In this document: piece after piece, positions 34,575 to 42,545 of the stretch | Layout of the letters: every line of letters starts with the position of its first letter | How positions within the stretch are numbered: position 1 is the first letter of the stretch | Assembly (NCBI RefSeq): GCF_001955535.1 | Contig: NZ_MPVN01000002.1 | Span: forward strand, 62,001-126,000 | Length of the DNA: 64,000 nucleotides | Direction of reading: 5' to 3' | From: Paenibacillus sp. FSL H7-0326 | GTDB taxonomy: Bacteria; Bacillota; Bacilli; Paenibacillales; Paenibacillaceae | Made by a program: the position numbers and the translations under genes | Notes under the pieces: generated by a model | What the model was told of the DNA's origin: nothing | Seen by the model: the letters and a program-made list of their open reading frames with translations, nothing else | The model's database searches: none

Positions 34575-35681
34575 TTGAAAAAAAGAAACATGCTTCTTAC
34601 TACTTTTACTCTGGTTACCGCTCTAATTGCAGGCTGTGGCTCTAATGCCGGCACTTCATCACAAGAACCAACGGCGCCTACCACTTCACAGACTTCGGAT
34701 AACACAGGAACATCTGGCGAAGCAGCCAGTACAACCCAAACCATTGATCAGCTCAAAATCAGCTTTGTTCCTTCCAAAGACCCGGAAGATATTATTACAG
34801 CAACGGACCCGCTTAAGGATCTCTTGAAGGAGCAGCTCTCTACACAAGGCTTTGAAGTTGGAGAAATCAGCATCGATGTAGGTACGACCTATGAAGCTGT
34901 CGGTGAAGCACTATCCGCAGGAACGACAGATATCGGCTTTATTCCCGGCGGAACCTACGCGCTGTATGATGACGGAGCTGATGTCATTCTGACCGCAACG
35001 CGTGCAGGATTGTCTAACGACTCTGATGCTCCAAAAGACTGGAATGAAAACAAACCAACGGAACCAACTAGTGAGCAAGCAACCTATTATCGCTCACTGG
35101 TCATCGCAGGGCCATCTGCTAAAGGACAAGAGCTTGCTGAGAAAGTGAATAACGGCGAAGAACTCTCCTGGGAAGAATTGAATGACGCTAACTGGGCAGT
35201 TATGTCAACAACTTCTTCTGCAGGTTATATTTATCCAACGCTGTGGCTGCAAAGCAACTACCAGAAGAGCATCACGGATCTGTCCAATGTCGTGACATCC
35301 GATTCTTACGGCAGCTCCTTTGGCCGACTGGCTGCAGAGCAGGTCGATGTTATCGTTGCATTTGCTGACGCTAGACGCGATTACGCTGAACAATGGACTA
35401 GTGAATTTAACCGCACAAGCCCGATCTGGGATGAGACGAATGTCATCGGTGTAACCCAAGGAATCTACAATGATACAATCAGCGTGAGCAAGAACAGTGA
35501 AGTCATTACCGATGATCTCAAAGCCGCTCTTCAGGAAGCATTTATCGAGATCGCGAAGACAGAAGAAGGTAAGAATGTCATTGCTGTATACAGCCACGAA
35601 GGCTACCAAAAAGCTCAATCCTCTGACTATGACGGTGAGAGAGAAGCACAAGAGCTGATTCGTAACATGAAAAATCAATAA
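34575..35681 (+). CDS. phnD: Phosphonate/phosphite-type ABC transporter binding lipoprotein
   Basis: PhnD-type solute-binding lipoprotein of 368 residues. The signal ends in lipobox LIAGC, followed by a Ser/Thr-rich tether. LKISFVPSKDPEDI opens the binding domain and DVGTTYEAVGEALSAGTTDI, YYRSLVIAG and SSAGYIYPTLWL follow, as in PhnD proteins that bind alkylphosphonates, phosphite or related anions. Start is TTG with GGGGG seven bases upstream; the only nearby ATG is out of frame. A hairpin and T-run lie before phnC, which would keep the binding protein more abundant than the membrane subunits. Confidence 0.9.
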   Translation: MKKRNMLLTTFTLVTALIAGCGSNAGTSSQEPTAPTTSQTSDNTGTSGEAASTTQTIDQLKISFVPSKDPEDIITATDPLKDLLKEQLSTQGFEVGEISIDVGTTYEAVGEALSAGTTDIGFIPGGTYALYDDGADVILTATRAGLSNDSDAPKDWNENKPTEPTSEQATYYRSLVIAGPSAKGQELAEKVNNGEELSWEELNDANWAVMSTTSSAGYIYPTLWLQSNYQKSITDLSNVVTSDSYGSSFGRLAAEQVDVIVAFADARRDYAEQWTSEFNRTSPIWDETNVIGVTQGIYNDTISVSKNSEVITDDLKAALQEAFIEIAKTEEGKNVIAVYSHEGYQKAQSSDYDGEREAQELIRNMKNQ

Positions 35682-35723
35682 GATAAACGGAACCAAACCA
35701 AATAATATGCTTTTAAAAAAAGT

Positions 35724-35758
35724 GAGAGCATCAGGCTTCTAATGATGTTCTCCTTTTT
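35724..35758 (+). terminator. Intercistronic hairpin between phnD and phnC
   Basis: Stem GAGAGCATCA/TGATGTTCTC with a nine-base loop and CTTTTT. It is probably a partial terminator that lowers transcription of the ATPase and permease genes relative to the binding protein. Confidence 0.7.
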
Positions 35759-35797
35759 CATCTCGGCAGCAAAAACCATAGGAATGGAGTTTAACCC

Positions 35798-36580
35798 ATG
35801 ATCGAGTTTATCAATGTACAAAAGACCTACCAGAACGGCACAACTGCACTGCAAAATATTAACCTCAAGATCGAGCAAGGCGAATTCGTTGCTGTCATCG
35901 GACTGTCCGGAGCAGGTAAGTCGACCCTCATTCGGTGCATTAATCGTATGCATGATATTACAGACGGACAGCTGTTTGTAGATCAAGTCGATGTATCCAA
36001 GCTAAGAGGCAAGCAGGTGCGGAATTTTCGTAAGAGAATTGGCATGATTTTTCAATCCTTCAATTTAGTCAACCGAATCAGCGTGATCAACAACGTGCTT
36101 GTCGCCTTTGTCCCGCATCTTCCGATGTGGCGCAAGCTGACCGGAATCTTCACCAAAGAACAGAGAATAAAAGCACTCGAGGCTTTAGATAAAGTAGGCA
36201 TTCTCGACAAAGCTTATGTTCGGGTAGACCAGTTGTCGGGCGGACAGCAGCAGCGGGTAGCACTTGCACGGACACTTGCCCAGAATCCTGACATCATCCT
36301 AGCGGACGAGCCGATCGCTTCCCTTGACCCGGTCACCTCCCGAATTGTGATGGATGACTTTAAGAACATCAATGAAACCTTGAACATCTCTGTCATTATG
36401 AACATCCACCATGTGGAGGTCGCACTCGAATATGCGGAGCGTATTATCGGGGTTCGAGCAGGCGAAATTGTATTTGACGGTCCGCCGTCTGAAGTTACCA
36501 AGGACACCCTGGATGAAATATACGGCAGCAAGCTCAAGGATGTTCCCCTCCCGGAGGAGGTGGCACTGACCCATGTATGA
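35798..36580 (+). CDS. phnC: Phosphonate-type ABC transporter ATPase
   Basis: ATPase subunit of 260 residues for the phosphonate/phosphite-type importer. Walker A GLSGAGKST is at about residue 36, Q-loop MIFQSFNLV near 87, signature LSGGQQQR near 147, Walker B IILADEP near 168 and the switch His in MNIHHVEVA near 205. LEYAERIIGVRAGEIVFDG is the typical PhnC C-terminus. ATG follows GGAG by nine bases. Its end overlaps the permease gene by eight bases. All catalytic motifs are intact, in contrast to the PhnC-like orphan ATPase near the other end of the window. Confidence 0.93.
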   Translation: MIEFINVQKTYQNGTTALQNINLKIEQGEFVAVIGLSGAGKSTLIRCINRMHDITDGQLFVDQVDVSKLRGKQVRNFRKRIGMIFQSFNLVNRISVINNVLVAFVPHLPMWRKLTGIFTKEQRIKALEALDKVGILDKAYVRVDQLSGGQQQRVALARTLAQNPDIILADEPIASLDPVTSRIVMDDFKNINETLNISVIMNIHHVEVALEYAERIIGVRAGEIVFDGPPSEVTKDTLDEIYGSKLKDVPLPEEVALTHV

Positions 36581-37388
36581 CAAATTGTTTCCGCCGAAGC
36601 AGCTGGTGCTGGATAACGGTAAGGTCGTTATGCAAAAAAGAACAAGACTTCCGCTTATTCTCGTTATTCTAGCGATCCTGACTGCAGCATCTGTTCAATT
36701 AACCGGCTTTGATCTTCAATTGCTATTTTCGAGAATCAAAAACTTCTTCAAAATATTAGGTGAAATGGTTCCTCCGAATTGGAGCTACTTCCCGAAGCTG
36801 CTGGAAGCACTTCTCGCGACACTGCAAATGTCACTGCTCGGCTCTATGATTGGAGCGATCCTCGCCCTGCCGTTTGCCCTGCTCGCTTCATCCAACGTGA
36901 TGCGAAACAAGGTAATCACTTCGATCTTCAAGATTATGATGAGCTTGTTAAGAACACTGCCGACGCTGGTCACCGCCTTGATTGCGACCTTTATCTTTGG
37001 ACTCGGACCTATGGCGGGCCTCGTCGCCATTATTTTATTCACACTCTCCTATGTTGGTAAGCTGCTGTATGAGCAAATTGAGAACGTCGACATGGGACCG
37101 TTTGAAGCGATGGAGTCGATTGGAATGAACCGGGTGGAAGCTTTTCGCTATGCTATTTTTCCACAAGTGCTCTCCCGGTATCTATCTACATCCTTGTTCT
37201 GCTTCGAGGGGAATGTTCGCTATGCAGCCATTCTTGGTTATGTAGGCGCCGGAGGGATCGGTCTTCTCATCAAGGAGAACCTGGGCTGGCGTGATTATTC
37301 GAACGTTGGCATGATCGTTTTTGCACTGGTTATCACGGTTTATATTATCGAATCGATCAGTGAACATTTCAGAAAAAAGTTAACATGA
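36573..37388 (+). CDS. phnE: Phosphonate-type ABC transporter permease 1
   Basis: PhnE-type permease of 271 residues with about six membrane segments. It begins with a short cytoplasmic tail and a segment LILVILAILTAASVQLTGF; the EAA loop facing the ATPase is FEAMESIGMNRVEAFRYAIF near residue 180, and NVRYAAILGYVGAGGIG closes the domain as in all PhnE proteins. The start overlaps phnC by eight bases and its Shine-Dalgarno (GGAGGTGG) lies inside phnC. It forms a heterodimer with the next gene's product, judging by the duplication. Confidence 0.92.
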   Translation: MYDKLFPPKQLVLDNGKVVMQKRTRLPLILVILAILTAASVQLTGFDLQLLFSRIKNFFKILGEMVPPNWSYFPKLLEALLATLQMSLLGSMIGAILALPFALLASSNVMRNKVITSIFKIMMSLLRTLPTLVTALIATFIFGLGPMAGLVAIILFTLSYVGKLLYEQIENVDMGPFEAMESIGMNRVEAFRYAIFPQVLSRYLSTSLFCFEGNVRYAAILGYVGAGGIGLLIKENLGWRDYSNVGMIVFALVITVYIIESISEHFRKKLT

Positions 37389-37401
37389 GGAGATCCATGC
37401 T

Positions 37402-38208
37402 ATGACAACCATTGAGAAGCAATTGGGTGCTTCCCCTCGGAATCATCGATATATTTTGACGGTTACCATTATTGTGCTGATTCTGTTCATCTGGTCACTA
37501 GACACCGTAAGCTTCGAGGACGTGAATCAAAAAGGAATTTCGATTGCATTAAATATATTAACAGGTATTGTTACTCCCGATCTCGAACTGCTGTTCAGTC
37601 TAACGGAGCAAGGAGTGCTCTACCTGCTGCTTCAAACGACAGCCATCGCCATACTGGGAACACTTGTCGGTGCCGTGCTGTCTGTTCCGCTCTCTTTCTT
37701 AGCAGCATCCAATATCGTGCCAAAGCCTATCGCTTGGCTGACAAGACTGCTGCTCATTATGATTCGAACGATTCCCGCGCTCGTATATGGACTTATGTTC
37801 ATTGGGGTAACTGGACCCGGACCGTTTGCAGGCGTGCTGACCATCGGACTCACCTCTATCGGCATGCTGTCCAAATTGTATGTTGACTCCATTGAAGAAC
37901 TGGACAAGCAGGTACTGGAATCAATGACCTCTCTTGGCTGCAACACATTTGAGAAGATCCGCTACGGTATCATCCCACAGCTCTTTTCACTGTTTCTGTC
38001 GGTGACAATCTACCGTTTCGACATGAATATGCGTGAAGCCTCGATCCTGGGTCTCGTTGGTGCAGGAGGAATCGGTGCTCCTCTTATCTTTGCGATGAAC
38101 AGCTACCGCTGGAACCAAGTCGGCTCCATTCTGATTGGCTTAGTGATTTTTATCCTTCTTATCGAATGGATGTCCAATCGACTTCGCTCCAAGCTCGTTA
38201 ATGGCTAA
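37402..38208 (+). CDS. phnE: Phosphonate-type ABC transporter permease 2
   Basis: Second PhnE-type permease, 268 residues, about six membrane segments. EAA loop LESMTSLGCNTFEKIRYGII near residue 172 and FDMNMREASILGLVGAGGIG near 215 parallel the first permease. ATG follows GAGGAG by nine bases, 13 bases after the upstream stop. Two phnE genes after phnC are common in phosphonate/phosphite operons. It is the last gene of the operon and is followed by a palindromic terminator shared with the phosphoesterase gene. Confidence 0.92.
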   Translation: MTTIEKQLGASPRNHRYILTVTIIVLILFIWSLDTVSFEDVNQKGISIALNILTGIVTPDLELLFSLTEQGVLYLLLQTTAIAILGTLVGAVLSVPLSFLAASNIVPKPIAWLTRLLLIMIRTIPALVYGLMFIGVTGPGPFAGVLTIGLTSIGMLSKLYVDSIEELDKQVLESMTSLGCNTFEKIRYGIIPQLFSLFLSVTIYRFDMNMREASILGLVGAGGIGAPLIFAMNSYRWNQVGSILIGLVIFILLIEWMSNRLRSKLVNG

Positions 38209-38297
38209 TCTTTTGAATCAAATATACCCTTGAGTTAAGCAGATAAAGGTATTGTGATATTGATTCTTTTATATTAAAAAAATCATTGCAAGCCAAA

Positions 38298-38321
38298 AAC
38301 CTCCGAATGCATTCGGAGGTT
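38298..38321. terminator. Bidirectional terminator between phn operon and phosphoesterase gene
   Basis: Perfectly palindromic AACCTCCGAATG/CATTCGGAGGTT with T-rich flanks on both strands, between two convergent units. Confidence 0.8.
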
Positions 38322-38357
38322 TCTTTACTATGTTCTGAGCGGGAGAGTACAGCTGGT

Positions 38358-39944
38358 TTAGTAGATAACTCTCCAATTGTTATTGCAGGAAGCATGTATG
38401 GTTTCTCGCTTCATGATATAGTCTGCCAAAATTTCCGTCATATCTGTCGGGATCTCCCGTACGACAGGCTTGTTCACCAGCATGGAGAAGTTCCCTCCCC
38501 CTCCTGCCCGATAGCTGTTCATGACCACTTCATATTCAGCGTCATCCGCTAATGGAGAGCCTTTGAATAACAGCTTCGTGACTCGGCTTCCTTCAGGTCT
38601 GGAAATGTCCAATTCATATTCGATTCCTTCCCACATGTCATAATTAAAATGCTGCGGCTTCGGTTGAAGATAGCTCTCGGAGGTTCTAAGACCTATTCCA
38701 TTCTCATCCAGACTGAAATAACGAGCATTCTGTTCTAGTGCAGCCCGGATATCGCTGCCGGTCAGAAGCAGCACTTTGAGTGTGTTAGGATAAATATAAT
38801 TAGAAACGACATCTCTCATCGTAATGTGCTCGGTGAACCCTCTCGCTTCATTGGTAAAAATCGCTGCACAGGAGATGGGTGCCCCTGTTGTCTCCATCTG
38901 TACCCGGTTAACGAACTCCGTAAAGGCATGATCCCTCTGTCTTGCGGCCATGGGATCTGCAATCGACATATCCCCTTCGACTCTGCCAATCGGCTGATCC
39001 AGCCATGCCTGAGTTCTTCGTTCACCTTCGGCAAAGATCTGAAGAATTTCAGGATCTGCCTGTGCATCCTCTGCATACAGAAGCATGACATTCCTGTCAC
39101 GGATCACCCATCCACCTTCCGGCTTGCGGCTAAACATCAATTGCACCTTGGATATCGCCTGTCCTGAAGAGCCCGGCTGTACATAGATCACGCCGTTCAG
39201 CTCTCCGGTAAGCAGACGATGCTGATGACCTGTGAGCAGCACATCAACACCGTCAAGCTGCATACACATCTCATAGCCCTGATTCTCTCCTGTCAGAGGC
39301 TCCGTGGCGTCTCCTGTATGAGGGTCACGCTCAAACCCGCCGTGATAGCTTACGACGATGGCATCCGGGTTCTCCATCTCCCGAATGTGAGTTACCCAGC
39401 GCTGCGCGGAGGCAAGCGCATCCTCGAATGCCAGACCTTGAATGTTCGAGGGTTCCTCCCAGTTCGGAATATAGTGGGTCGTCACACCCAGAACAGCAAT
39501 TCGAATGCCCTCCTGCATCTCAAATAGACGATAAGGCTGTCCAAACGCCGGCCGGCCATCCGTCTCATTCACAATGTTAGCGGAGAGATAAGGGCATTTC
39601 GTATCCTCCATCGTGCGCTGTAACAGGTCCAGCCCGTAGTTAAACTCATGATTGCCAATTATCGCTGCATCATATTGCAGCGTATTTAACACAGTCGCTG
39701 CAGGATGGACACCCTTCCTATCGTACTTGGCATAATGATACATGAAGGGAGTCCCCTGCAATAGATCTCCATTGTCCACCAGCAGCAGAGACGGATCCTC
39801 CATCCTTTCTTTATGGATGAGCTCTGACAGCTTGGCAAAGCCGAGCGGCTTATCCCCCGGTCCCCGGTAGTCTGTTGGATAGATATGACCATGTACATCA
39901 CTTGTCTGGAGCAGTGTAATCGTTACTGTATTTGTTGAATTCAT
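38358..39944 (-). CDS. 5'-nucleotidase/2',3'-cyclic phosphodiesterase family protein
   Basis: A 528-residue two-domain phosphoesterase. The metallophosphatase domain (about residues 1-265) has metal-binding motifs TSDVHGHI, LVDNGDLLQG, GNHEFNYG, SYHGG and GHQHRLL; the C-terminal 5'-nucleotidase domain (about 300-515) has TNEARGFTEH and the substrate-stacking YEVVMNSYRAGGGGNFSML. Unlike most UshA-type enzymes there is no signal peptide, so it is cytosolic as in YunD-like proteins. The Shine-Dalgarno GGGAGG is about 12 bases from the ATG. It is convergent with the phn operon, consistent with a phosphorus-recycling neighbourhood; exact substrate is unknown. Confidence 0.9.
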   Translation of the reverse strand: MNSTNTVTITLLQTSDVHGHIYPTDYRGPGDKPLGFAKLSELIHKERMEDPSLLLVDNGDLLQGTPFMYHYAKYDRKGVHPAATVLNTLQYDAAIIGNHEFNYGLDLLQRTMEDTKCPYLSANIVNETDGRPAFGQPYRLFEMQEGIRIAVLGVTTHYIPNWEEPSNIQGLAFEDALASAQRWVTHIREMENPDAIVVSYHGGFERDPHTGDATEPLTGENQGYEMCMQLDGVDVLLTGHQHRLLTGELNGVIYVQPGSSGQAISKVQLMFSRKPEGGWVIRDRNVMLLYAEDAQADPEILQIFAEGERRTQAWLDQPIGRVEGDMSIADPMAARQRDHAFTEFVNRVQMETTGAPISCAAIFTNEARGFTEHITMRDVVSNYIYPNTLKVLLLTGSDIRAALEQNARYFSLDENGIGLRTSESYLQPKPQHFNYDMWEGIEYELDISRPEGSRVTKLLFKGSPLADDAEYEVVMNSYRAGGGGNFSMLVNKPVVREIPTDMTEILADYIMKRETIHASCNNNWRVIY

Positions 39945-40075
39945 TATTTTATGTATCCTCCCATGCTCTAAATGCGTAATACTCCCATTCTATTGTAAAA
40001 GAAAACCAATAACGCATCGTAAAGATTTGTTGATTTAAAGTTAATTATCCGTTTACAATGGTCCTCTGTATGCAC

Positions 40076-40116
40076 ACAAAAGAACCACCTTCCCTCATTA
40101 CAGGAAAAGGTGGTCC
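40076..40116 (-). terminator. Terminator following the SDR remnant/GNAT unit
   Basis: Minus strand: stem GGACCACCTT/AAGGTGGTTC with T-tail TTTTGTG. It lies directly after the stop of the SDR remnant and probably once ended that gene; it now serves the GNAT gene. Confidence 0.8.
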
Positions 40117-40126
40117 TCACAATGCG

Positions 40127-40249
40127 CTATCTACTTGGTTTAAACAGAATCAAACCAGCCTTTTGCTCCGATTCTTTTTGTGATTCAAAAATATTTGTCT
40201 CAATCAGACCTGGACATACCACATGGACTGAACCGAGGTTCAAGTCACG
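40127..40249 (-). pseudogene. C-terminal remnant of a short-chain dehydrogenase gene
   Basis: About 40 codons without a start read RDLNLGSVHVVCPGLIETNI, then FESQKESEQKAGLILFKPSR and a stop. VHVVCPGLIETNI is the post-active-site strand and PG..T motif of short-chain dehydrogenases. The frame runs into the last codons of the GNAT gene, so the upstream part of the dehydrogenase has been deleted. The typical terminator after it is still present. Similarity is short but specific. Confidence 0.5.
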
Positions 40250-40722
40250 AAATGCTGGCTTGGATTCCCTGACTCGGGGTGGAATCGCTCACGGAACTGG
40301 CCGTCCGTATACGAACCGATCACCTTCCGCCAGAAGGCCTGGGCAGCAACATTCGTACGGACCTGCGACACCTTCCATTCCCCCGGGAAGCGGCGGAACA
40401 GCTCCTGAGCTGCCCAGGTGCCAACACCGCTGCGACGATATTTTTGCATCACAAAAAACTCTGTCATATAGTAATCACCTTCACGGCGTTCGGACAATCG
40501 TTCAACTAGCGCAAATCCAGCAGGCACTTGTCCGCTTCGAATAAGAAAGGGGAACTTGTCCGAACGGATAAAATACTCGTTCAAGTTCGGATATTCGGGG
40601 AAGACACCATCACTGTTCACATCAATATCTAAATACTTGGTAAAATCATATAAATAGAATTGCATCAAATGCCTTATAACCTGGCTCTCTTCCCTGGATA
40701 CAATGGTGAGGCTTAATTCCAT
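40240..40722 (-). CDS. GNAT-family N-acetyltransferase
   Basis: A 160-residue acetyl-CoA-dependent acyltransferase of the Gcn5-related fold. The acetyl-CoA-binding motif A is VMQKYRRSGVGTWAAQELF near residue 95, preceded by the beta strand GDYYMTEFFV and followed by VRTNVAAQAFWRKVIGSY, where the fold's C-terminal strand is. ATG follows GGGGTGA by seven bases. Its last codons overlap the SDR remnant in another frame, so the natural C-terminus may have been altered by the same deletion. Substrate is unknown. Confidence 0.88.
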   Translation of the reverse strand: MELSLTIVSREESQVIRHLMQFYLYDFTKYLDIDVNSDGVFPEYPNLNEYFIRSDKFPFLIRSGQVPAGFALVERLSERREGDYYMTEFFVMQKYRRSGVGTWAAQELFRRFPGEWKVSQVRTNVAAQAFWRKVIGSYTDGQFRERFHPESGNPSQHFVT

Positions 40723-40871
40723 TTTATATCACCCCGTGCTTGTTCTTTTTTATATACACTCTACGTCTATTAAACACGATTACACCGAGTCCATTCTACT
40801 AAACTATAAAACTTTCGTTTCTGACCTTCAAGCGTACTGTCTGATCTTCTTCCTTCTTCTAAGCCGGAGTG

Positions 40872-40887
40872 TTTTTCCTTTGAAAAA
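40872..40887. repeat. Inverted repeat TTTTTC-N4-GAAAAA upstream of xerS
   Basis: Six-base perfect arms, about 58 bases before the xerS start. XerS proteins in streptococci act on a dif site next to their own gene that contains TTTTTCCGAAAAA-like arms, so this is a candidate recombination core, but the known site is longer and this match is short. Confidence 0.3.
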
Positions 40888-40944
40888 TCAATGTGGTAAA
40901 ATAAGGTCAATCCATAAATCTAATAAACCGGGGGTTACATTGCT

Positions 40945-42027
40945 ATGCATATACAAAAAGAAACCGACCGCAAGAAGCTTGATGAACGTGTTGTAACCAT
41001 GCCCTGGTTCGTTCAGCAATTCATTGACTACAAACTGCCGGACCTGTCACCCTCCACTCTGCTGGAGTATGTCAGGGATTACGATACATTTTTTACCTGG
41101 CTTCGTGCAGAGGGATTATCTGCGGCGGAGAAGAACTCGGATGTCACCTTGAAGGATCTGGAAGTACTCCGTATGGACAGCATCACAGGCTATCGGATCT
41201 ACTTAACGACGAAGAGAGAAGGTGCGAATTCACGAATTACCATCTCCCGCAAGCTGTCCTCTCTTCGCTCACTCTTTCATTATCTCAGCCAGATTGCCGA
41301 GGATGAGGAGTTTTACCCGCTCCTGAAGCGCAATATTATGGCCAAAATCGAGATCAAGCGAGTTCATAAACCCAAGGATACAGCGGCCAAGCTCAAAGGT
41401 AAAATACTCGAGGAGGATGAGCTGCTTGAATTTATCGGCTACATATTAGAGGGATATGCGAAGGATGTCGAGAAGAACAAGCAAGCACTGTACTCCCATG
41501 AACAGAATAAGGAAAGAGATGCATGCATTGCTAGTCTTATTCTCAATTCAGGACTGCGGGTATCTGAAGTCGTGAATCTAAACGTTGATGATCTTGATCT
41601 TAATAACAAGGTACTTTATGTATACCGCAAGGGTAACAACGATGAGACCTTTAAGAATCCAGTCTATTTCCGAGAGCAGGCAAAAGACGATCTTCTCGCC
41701 TATATGCAGCTGCGGACACTTCGCTACCATACACCCAAAAGAGAAAAAGCACTCTTCGTCACGGTCCCCAATGGTCAAAAAGAAGGGAAACGCATGACAA
41801 AGCGTGCCATTCAAGCGATGATTATCAAGTATGCCAAACGCTTTGGGAAGCCTTATCTCACGGTTCATAAGCTTCGCCATTCCTTTGCGACCGACTACTA
41901 TTTACAGAATGATATCTATAAGACCAAGGAGCAGCTGGGTCATGCCTCTACAGAAACGACAGAGGTCTATGCCCATCTAACCGACAAAACAATGTCCGAA
42001 GCTATTGAACGCCGCACCGAATCATAA
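40945..42027 (+). CDS. xerS: Tyrosine recombinase XerS
   Basis: Site-specific recombinase of 360 residues of the XerS type (single-recombinase chromosome-dimer resolution in streptococci; often a paralogue of XerC/D elsewhere). The N-terminal SAM-like DNA-binding domain spans about 20-150; the catalytic domain has Arg in LNSGLRVSEVVNL near 200, Lys in YRKGNNDE near 225, HKLRHSFATDYY near 313 and LGHASTETTEVYAHL with the second His and nucleophile Tyr near 338-350. All active residues are present. ATG follows GGGGG by about ten bases. It overlaps the convergent mobB gene by 26 bases at the 3' ends. Confidence 0.93.
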   Translation: MHIQKETDRKKLDERVVTMPWFVQQFIDYKLPDLSPSTLLEYVRDYDTFFTWLRAEGLSAAEKNSDVTLKDLEVLRMDSITGYRIYLTTKREGANSRITISRKLSSLRSLFHYLSQIAEDEEFYPLLKRNIMAKIEIKRVHKPKDTAAKLKGKILEEDELLEFIGYILEGYAKDVEKNKQALYSHEQNKERDACIASLILNSGLRVSEVVNLNVDDLDLNNKVLYVYRKGNNDETFKNPVYFREQAKDDLLAYMQLRTLRYHTPKREKALFVTVPNGQKEGKRMTKRAIQAMIIKYAKRFGKPYLTVHKLRHSFATDYYLQNDIYKTKEQLGHASTETTEVYAHLTDKTMSEAIERRTES

Positions 42028-42529
42028 AATTTGCAATCCCCGTGACATCGTCTCGATTGTAACAGGCTGCCGATTCAGGCAGCTGTTCTTTATCCAGCCA
42101 TTCTGACTCGGCAGCAATAACTGCTCTCACCTGTTCCAGCTGAAGTAAAGCAAGATCCTCTTGTTCTCGCACCATCAGCAGCTTTGGATAAGCTGCATTC
42201 TTGAAGCCCTCCACCAAAATGTAATCATAGACAGAGAATCGCTTGATGATATCCTCAAGCGATGCACTCCGTTTCTCGATGACCGCATGTCTGGTATCAG
42301 AAATGACTGCAACGGCTTCCGCACCAGCTTCACTATATTTTCCACTGTCTGTGTTTGGATGATCTATATCAAAATGGTTATGCCCGTCATGCTTAATTAC
42401 AGCCGTCGTATACCCTCGTTCTCTCAGCTCTTGCACCAATTTTGTAATGAGCGTCGTTTTCCCCGCATTCTTATACCCAATGACTTGCCAAATCCTCGAT
42501 TGAACGCAGTGTGTATCATGAGAACTCAT
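42002..42529 (-). CDS. mobB: Molybdopterin-guanine dinucleotide biosynthesis adaptor MobB
   Basis: GTP-binding protein that assists attachment of GMP to molybdopterin in molybdenum-cofactor maturation. The 175-residue protein has P-loop GYKNAGKTTL near residue 18, VIKHDGHNHFDIDHPNTDS, which is the diagnostic MobB block, near 45 and VEGFKNAAYPKLLM near 105. ATG is nine bases after GGGGGAGC. It lies 16 bases after the moeA stop, so moeA-mobB form an operon. It overlaps xerS by 26 bases at the 3' ends on the other strand. Cytosolic; the other Mo-cofactor genes are not in this window. Confidence 0.93.
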   Translation of the reverse strand: MSSHDTHCVQSRIWQVIGYKNAGKTTLITKLVQELRERGYTTAVIKHDGHNHFDIDHPNTDSGKYSEAGAEAVAVISDTRHAVIEKRSASLEDIIKRFSVYDYILVEGFKNAAYPKLLMVREQEDLALLQLEQVRAVIAAESEWLDKEQLPESAACYNRDDVTGIANFMIRCGVQ

Positions 42530-42545
42530 CCTGCTCCCCCTTCTT

